Part shown: positions 59,151-64,000 of the stretch, piece after piece | Position numbering within the stretch: the first letter of the stretch is position 1 | How the letters are laid out: the number at the start of each line of letters is the position of its first letter | NCBI RefSeq assembly: GCF_039555335.1 | Contig: NC_092640.1 | Span: forward strand, 39,228,295 to 39,292,294 | DNA length: 64,000 bases | Direction of reading: 5' to 3' | Source: Amphiura filiformis | Lineage: Eukaryota > Echinodermata > Ophiuroidea > Amphilepidida > Amphiuridae | Notes under the pieces: generated by a model | Database searches by the model: none | What the model was told of the DNA's origin: nothing | What the model saw: the letters and a program-made list of their open reading frames with translations, nothing else | Position numbers and translations under genes: made by a program

Positions 59151-62100
59151 TGTCACGGTCCTCGGATCACCGCGCATGCGCAACCTGTCAGATCGCCACC
59201 AACGACTGGCCTACGTCACCAGTATCCAGCCGTTGTTTAAGGGTAAAGGCGAGCCTCAATTTTGGAGATATTTGTGCACATTTTTTGCGGAATTGATTAG
59301 ATTTTTCTTGTGGAAATAGTACCATTGAGCAGTTGGTGAGTTACTGAATCTTTTTATGTAAAAATTTTGTCATTATTTTGCGAAATTCCGTTTTAAAATA
59401 CTTTGGAAAGTTTTTGCAAAACTTTTGGCCGGAGGTCGGCTTTTCACTGTGCTTTTGTATAGGCGAACTTTGCACCGTGAAGGTACAAAAATATTTCTTC
59501 ATAATTCCTCTTTTGATCGCATCGTTATCAAAAATTCAATGTTTCTATGTTGTTCTTTAGTATATTTGCTTTTGTTTTATGCAATTCCGGCACTCGTGCG
59601 ATGAAAATTGGCCGAAATTTAGCGTGTTATTCATTTTCAAGTTTTGCAAATTAGGTTGTTGTCGTTTCGATTGTTACGTAAGCGTTGTGCACAGGCCTGT
59701 TAATTGCTCAATGCACGATGATACGGCAATGGCCATGTTTAGATCTTCTTCATCGCTGGGGGTAACCAAATTTGCATAAAATTTGCATATTAAGATCGTC
59801 GCATCCGGGAAAGATGGATGTTGGCGTGATGGGCGCGTGATCTCTTTGTTGATGATGGAACTGGGAGGTTTGATGACGGTGCGGTCAAACAAAATTTATC
59901 TTGTTTTCTTTTGAGGAATTGTTAAATAGTTTTCGGTTGTCTTCATTTATAGATTTTTTATGCCCATTCTGAGTTTGCACGTTAATAATTTTGGCTAGTG
60001 TAAACTTTAATGCATTCTTTTTGTCCATTACTTTCGTAAATATTCGGCATCTTTTTGTTTTGATCAAAATTTACGAGTCCCCTTTTCATTAATTTTTTTT
60101 ATTGTCATGATAGGTTGCGCTAACGTTTGGTTTGCTTAAACATCTTGGCATATATGCTTTATTGTTTTGTTAACTTTTGTTTTGGGATTGTACGGGAGGG
60201 ATGAAATTTAGTGCTTTTCCAAAATTAGTTGGGATGGATTTATCTTAGTTCTTTCGCGTTAAAGTTAGGTTAATTAATGGGGAAGTATGCCAAGGTGTTC
60301 CATATACAGTGTTTTATATTTAATATGTTTATGTGTATAGTGACTTAAAATGTAAACATTAAGTTCCTTTGCTTATCTGGATGAACAAGAAGTAGTAGTA
60401 TTTCAGTACTTATTAATCATGGGTGCTAAGTTTATTGTGAGCCAAAGATCATGTTAACTACCTCTCATTACGTATCGATTTTCTAGTTGATGGGTGCTAT
60501 TGTTGTTTCATTGATTATATGCCAAAATCACCCGCATTTTGGTTGTTTACTATTTTGCATGATTTCGTTTACGTTCGATTCAGGAACTTGTTTACCTTTT
60601 ACAACTCAGTAATTATGTGAAACTCAGGATATTTTTGATTTGTATGAACGTCGTCATATATTACCTTTTAATATTTTGGCCATGTACAATTATGTTTTGT
60701 TAACCAAATCTTAGCCTGAATGAGTTTCATACTAAAATGATGGAAGTTGATCAAACATATCTTCGTGTTGAAATAGATGCTTTTGGCCTGGTCAATTTCA
60801 TTAAAATCTTGTTTCAAGTGGGAAAAAAATACTTCCATCCGTTTATAAAGTTTTTGTCAGAAAGAAAAGCGCTCATGATACTTGCATTTTGTGTACATAA
60901 TGATTTTATACTTAAGCATTTGTTTTATACTGAACACTAATTAATCAGGTGCTACTTGTGTTCAAACAAATGTCGTCCATGACAGTATTCAGCTTAACCA
61001 TGCTAAAATATCACCTTGTTTTTTTGTATTTATCTGTGTATTTTATTATGTTTTATTATACGGTAACTCACTAGCATGACTATACTTTTGATTGTTAACT
61101 TCTTTTGTGGAGGTGACAATCTTTTATTTTATTTGCTCTATGTGATCGCATGTTTGTGATGGGCCTAACTTGTGACATTGATATGAGAACTTATTTTTAT
61201 GAGGAGAGTCATAGGCGCTATATGTTATGAATTAATGTTCTCTGCTGAGAATATAATGAGATGATACAGACAGCCTGTGTGGCTATTGATGTGTTGAAAC
61301 AAGTGATAAGTGGAAATTGCACTAAGTGATTGTGGAAAATGGTACTAAGAAGAAGGATGGAAATGGATAAAGAGTGCATTGTGTATGCACGTGTTACCGT
61401 ATACGGTATAGTGCAGAAAAGAGAGGAAGCCTGATGCTTCGTTAGTCATGTGAACTGATCATGTGAATGATGAGTTGATGACAAAGTGATTATTGGTGAT
61501 AAGTTATAGTGCAATTTGACCAGCAGAGAACTGAGTAAGAAGATAAAATAATACTGTTAAAGTGTGCAAAGATATTCGTAGGCCTACAGTTGGTATACCG
61601 TGCGTGTGAGATGAAATACCGTAATGTTATGATGAAAAGCCTATGTTGTACTGAATTGAACTGAACCGAATTGCTAATGATAGCTAAGTATTAAGAATAT
61701 ACTTGTTGGTACAGTACAAAAATTTGTTAGGTCCTGTCACAATTTTATTGATCTAAATTAAATTGCTAGTGGGACTCCGTTTCCTTAAAAATAGTCATGC
61801 TAATTAGGTTTATTTTTTTGGTTTGTTTATATTGCAGAGTTTTCGACTGCTCTGAGTTCCTAGTTCTGAGCTCTCGCTCTGATTCATTTGATTTCTGAGC
61901 TCTGAGCTGGTTCGCTCGTTCGCTTATTTCCGGGCTCATATGTGTCAAGTGTGTGTCAAAAATAATGATTATGATTATATATGTGTCAAGTGTGTGACAA
62001 AAATAATGATTATGATTATATATGTGTCAAGTGTGTGTCAAAAATAAACCTGATATAGAGAAAGAAGAATAACTGATCAAAATTGTGTCAAATAAATCGT

Positions 62101-62195
62101 CTTTGCGTGTCAGTAATAAATCCGAGGGTTCCATCCCCTCAACTTACCCATGGTGGCGCTATAAAACCAGCCTAGACCAGCCCGGGCCCGTTTCA
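59151..62195 (+). repeat. Candidate 5' LTR, about 3 kb
   Basis: The right border is firm: it ends in CA at 62194-62195, two bases before the primer-binding site. The left border TGTCACGGTC at 59151 is inferred from the TG start and the change to a T-rich plus strand. AATAAA motifs at about 62092 and 62114 fit a poly(A) region near the LTR end. A 41-bp tandem repeat lies at 61938-62046. Three kilobases is long for an LTR, so the left border could be wrong. Confidence 0.55.
61938..62046 (+). repeat. 41-bp tandem repeat, about 2.7 copies, within the LTR
   Basis: Units start at 61938, 61979 and 62020 with ATATGTGTCAAGTGTGTG, followed by CAAAAATAATGATTATG in the first two. Confidence 0.9.
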
Positions 62196-62197
62196 AG

Positions 62198-62215
62198 TGG
62201 TGGCAGCGGTGGGAT
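62198..62215 (+). promoter_or_regulatory. Primer-binding site for tRNA-Leu
   Basis: TGGTGGCAGCGGTGGGAT is complementary to the 3' end (with CCA) of the animal tRNA-Leu type ending in ATCCCACCGCTGCCA. tRNA-Leu priming is used by several Ty3/Gypsy lineages of invertebrates. Confidence 0.8.
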
Positions 62216-62470
62216 TTGTTTTGACACAAAGGTGGGATTATTTTGGACACAAAGGAAGGATAAGAGGGATTTGTTTTGACACAAAAGAGTGATAATTTTG
62301 ACACAAAAGAGTGATTATGTTGATACACCAGTTATTTGACACACGTTTTTAATAGATATTAACGCATGAATGTGGATTGATAGTTGGACACTGAAATATT
62401 GAATAGTTTGAAAAAGAATTGATTACTTTTTTTGATATAAAGAATAGATAATTATAGAATTTAATTCGCA

Positions 62471-64000
62471 ATGAGTAAAGAGGAGAGTGGTAGTCCGGCA
62501 AGGCCGAGGTATGATGAGTCTGCGAAAGAGTCAGGGGCTGAGATTGATGAGCCTAAAAGAACATATAGTTTGAGATCGAGAAGTCGGGTCAGTGCAAAGC
62601 GTGGAAAAAGTGATAAAAGTGTCCAAAAAGAGACCCAAGAGAGTTCCGAAACAGAGGAATATGAATGGAAGGATACACGTGTTGCAAGAGGAGCTAGTGG
62701 TGTAACGTACGAGAGGAGTAAATCTGAGGAAACAGAGAGTAAAATTCTGGAGAGCTATAATGAGGATTTGGAGGGGAGAATAGGAATCTTAAGAAAGAGA
62801 AATGAAATGTTAGATGTGCAACTTGCCCAATTAACCAGGGAAATAAGTTCCAAAAAGGATGAGGCAGAACGTAAACGGGGAATATTAGAGCAAGTGATAG
62901 ATGTGGTTCAAGAATTGAGGGTTGCGGCTGACACTATAGAAGGGGAGCGCTTGCAGGCTGAAACAGTCGTGCAGCAACGCGAAAAAGAGCGTCAAGAACT
63001 TTTGAGTGTGAGGAGAGTTAAAGATGAACAGAATAGAGAGATCGTGGAATCTATCACTAAATTAGACCATGAAATTCACGAGGCAGTCAATTTCAGAACA
63101 AGAGCAGAAAGTGAATTGGTAGAATGTCGCGAGAGAATTGGAGAAGCAAAGAAAATGCGGGAGGAATATGAGAGAGAAGAAGAGAGAATTGCTCAAGAGT
63201 GGGAAGTAAGTCTACAGGAAAAGGCTAAACTTAGATATCGTAAATTTCAGTCTGAACGATCTGTGAGTGAACAGGATGATAGCGATATCTGTGATCCGGG
63301 TAAAAGTCTTAGAGGACATAGTCAAACCCGTAGTACTAGTAGGCCTAAACGATTGTCACGGTTGACTAAGCCGAAAAAGAGTAGTAGGCGACCCAAAGAT
63401 CGGGTGACATCACGATCAGGGAGTAGTTCGGAAAGTGAAAATGGTGGGAAACCTAGCTTTGGGAAGTCGAAGATGAAAGCACAGCGTTTTAGTGGGAAAA
63501 CTGTGTTTGCTGACTTCCTTTCACAGTTTGAAGCTTGCAGAGACTATAATGGTTGGTCGGCTAAAGAAGCAGCATTCCAACTATTTTCCCTATGTGACGG
63601 CGATGCCCTGAGTAGTTTGACCAATGATGGTTTGACTCCAAAGGTATCCTCATACGAGGATATGGTAGAGGTTTTAGAGAGAGAATTTGGTCCCAGGGAA
63701 TGCAAGTCAAGTTACATTCTAGAACTGAATCAAGTGCGACAGCATCAGGGGGAGAGTGCCCGTGATCTTGGGAATAGAATTAAGAGGCTGACGGCACTTG
63801 CATTTAGGGGTAAAGACGAGAGGACCAGGGCTACAAGGGAGGAAATGGCCCTTAACTGTTTCACCTTAGCCCTTCGCAGAAAAGATGTGCGTGACGCGGT
63901 GTTTGGTGCGGAGTTCGGTACCCTGAAGCAGGCGATTGATAAGGCTGAGTATCTTGAGTCTTATCACAAAAGGGACGATGAGCTTAGTAGGGACGGTGAC
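62471..64000 (+). CDS. Gag polyprotein of a Ty3/Gypsy element (open to the window end)
   Basis: An ATG at 62471 opens 510 codons without interruption to the window end. Residues 1-90 are Ser/Glu/Lys-rich. About 95-255 form a long charged coiled coil (ESYNEDLEGRIGILRKR; REEYEREEERIAQEWE). About 255-330 are basic and Ser-rich. From about 335 comes a retrotransposon Gag capsid-like domain (FADFLSQFEACRDYNGW; AAFQLFSLCDGDALSSL; MVEVLEREFGPRE; QHQGESARDLGNRIKRLT; ALRRKDVRDAVFG). This follows the Retrotrans_gag pattern. Zinc knuckle, protease and pol would lie beyond the right edge. The long N-terminal coiled coil is unusual for Ty3/Gypsy Gag. Confidence 0.85.
   Translation, partial: MSKEESGSPARPRYDESAKESGAEIDEPKRTYSLRSRSRVSAKRGKSDKSVQKETQESSETEEYEWKDTRVARGASGVTYERSKSEETESKILESYNEDLEGRIGILRKRNEMLDVQLAQLTREISSKKDEAERKRGILEQVIDVVQELRVAADTIEGERLQAETVVQQREKERQELLSVRRVKDEQNREIVESITKLDHEIHEAVNFRTRAESELVECRERIGEAKKMREEYEREEERIAQEWEVSLQEKAKLRYRKFQSERSVSEQDDSDICDPGKSLRGHSQTRSTSRPKRLSRLTKPKKSSRRPKDRVTSRSGSSSESENGGKPSFGKSKMKAQRFSGKTVFADFLSQFEACRDYNGWSAKEAAFQLFSLCDGDALSSLTNDGLTPKVSSYEDMVEVLEREFGPRECKSSYILELNQVRQHQGESARDLGNRIKRLTALAFRGKDERTRATREEMALNCFTLALRRKDVRDAVFGAEFGTLKQAIDKAEYLESYHKRDDELSRDGD

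Larger units (their letters stand above)
59151..64000 (+). mobile_element. Ty3/Gypsy-type LTR retrotransposon, 5' part (runs off the window)
   Basis: Order: a candidate long 5' LTR (59151-62195), a primer-binding site (62198-62215), a short leader with TTTTGACACAAA repeats, then a Gag frame from 62471 to the window end. The visible part looks whole, with no sign of decay in Gag, which suggests a fairly young insertion. Age cannot be measured without the 3' LTR. It is antisense to the proline-rich gene at 56105, in whose upstream intron it may sit. Confidence 0.8.

Noticed and set aside
61938-62046. CRISPR-like direct repeats
   Set aside because: Simple 41-bp tandem duplication without unique spacers, in an LTR.

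Overview
The window looks like nuclear DNA from a marine invertebrate, most likely a deuterostome such as an echinoderm or hemichordate. Genes are split by GT-AG introns and are sparse. AT-rich intergenic DNA is packed with small inverted-repeat transposons. The recognisable host families are an intronless lengsin-type glutamine synthetase, a phospholipid scramblase, Toll-like receptor relics, and an animal protein built on a bacterial family 3 solute-binding fold. Species assignment is inference; nothing in the sequence proves it.

Layout. 1-15811 (minus): a membrane-tethered solute-binding-protein gene, with six linked exons whose phases all agree and two interchangeable first exons at 12952-13084 and 15631-15811. 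Its large first intron holds a (TTTC)n array and a decayed Penelope-like element. The 3' end of the gene probably lies off the left edge. 16515-17192: an inverted-repeat element full of subterminal repeats. 19597-20953 (plus): a glutamine synthetase coding region with two reading-frame shifts. 22171-23687: a Tc1-like relic abutting a Toll/IL-1 receptor domain relic, which itself carries an inserted element with an 8-bp target duplication.

25103-32249 (minus): a complete nine-exon phospholipid scramblase gene ending in a polyglycine tail. Its introns carry several MITEs and microsatellites. 33172-36152: a composite of nested TA-target DNA transposons. 38601-45064 (plus): a second, longer Toll-like receptor pseudogene (leucine-rich repeats, then juxtamembrane and TIR pieces), cut apart by at least six transposon insertions. 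Two of these can be subtracted exactly to rejoin the leucine-rich repeat frame. 45390-54080: mostly fold-back elements, SINE-like pieces and telomere-like repeats inside a MITE. 56105-56837 (minus): the last coding exon of a proline-rich protein ending in a CaaX-like motif. 59151 to the window end (plus): the 5' end of a Ty3/Gypsy-type LTR retrotransposon (long LTR, tRNA-Leu primer site, Gag frame running off the right edge).

The host genes do not form an evident pathway; they are neighbours. The main biological interest is the tethered solute-binding protein with alternative membrane anchors, the scramblase with altered calcium-site residues, and a transposon record written into a dying Toll-like receptor.
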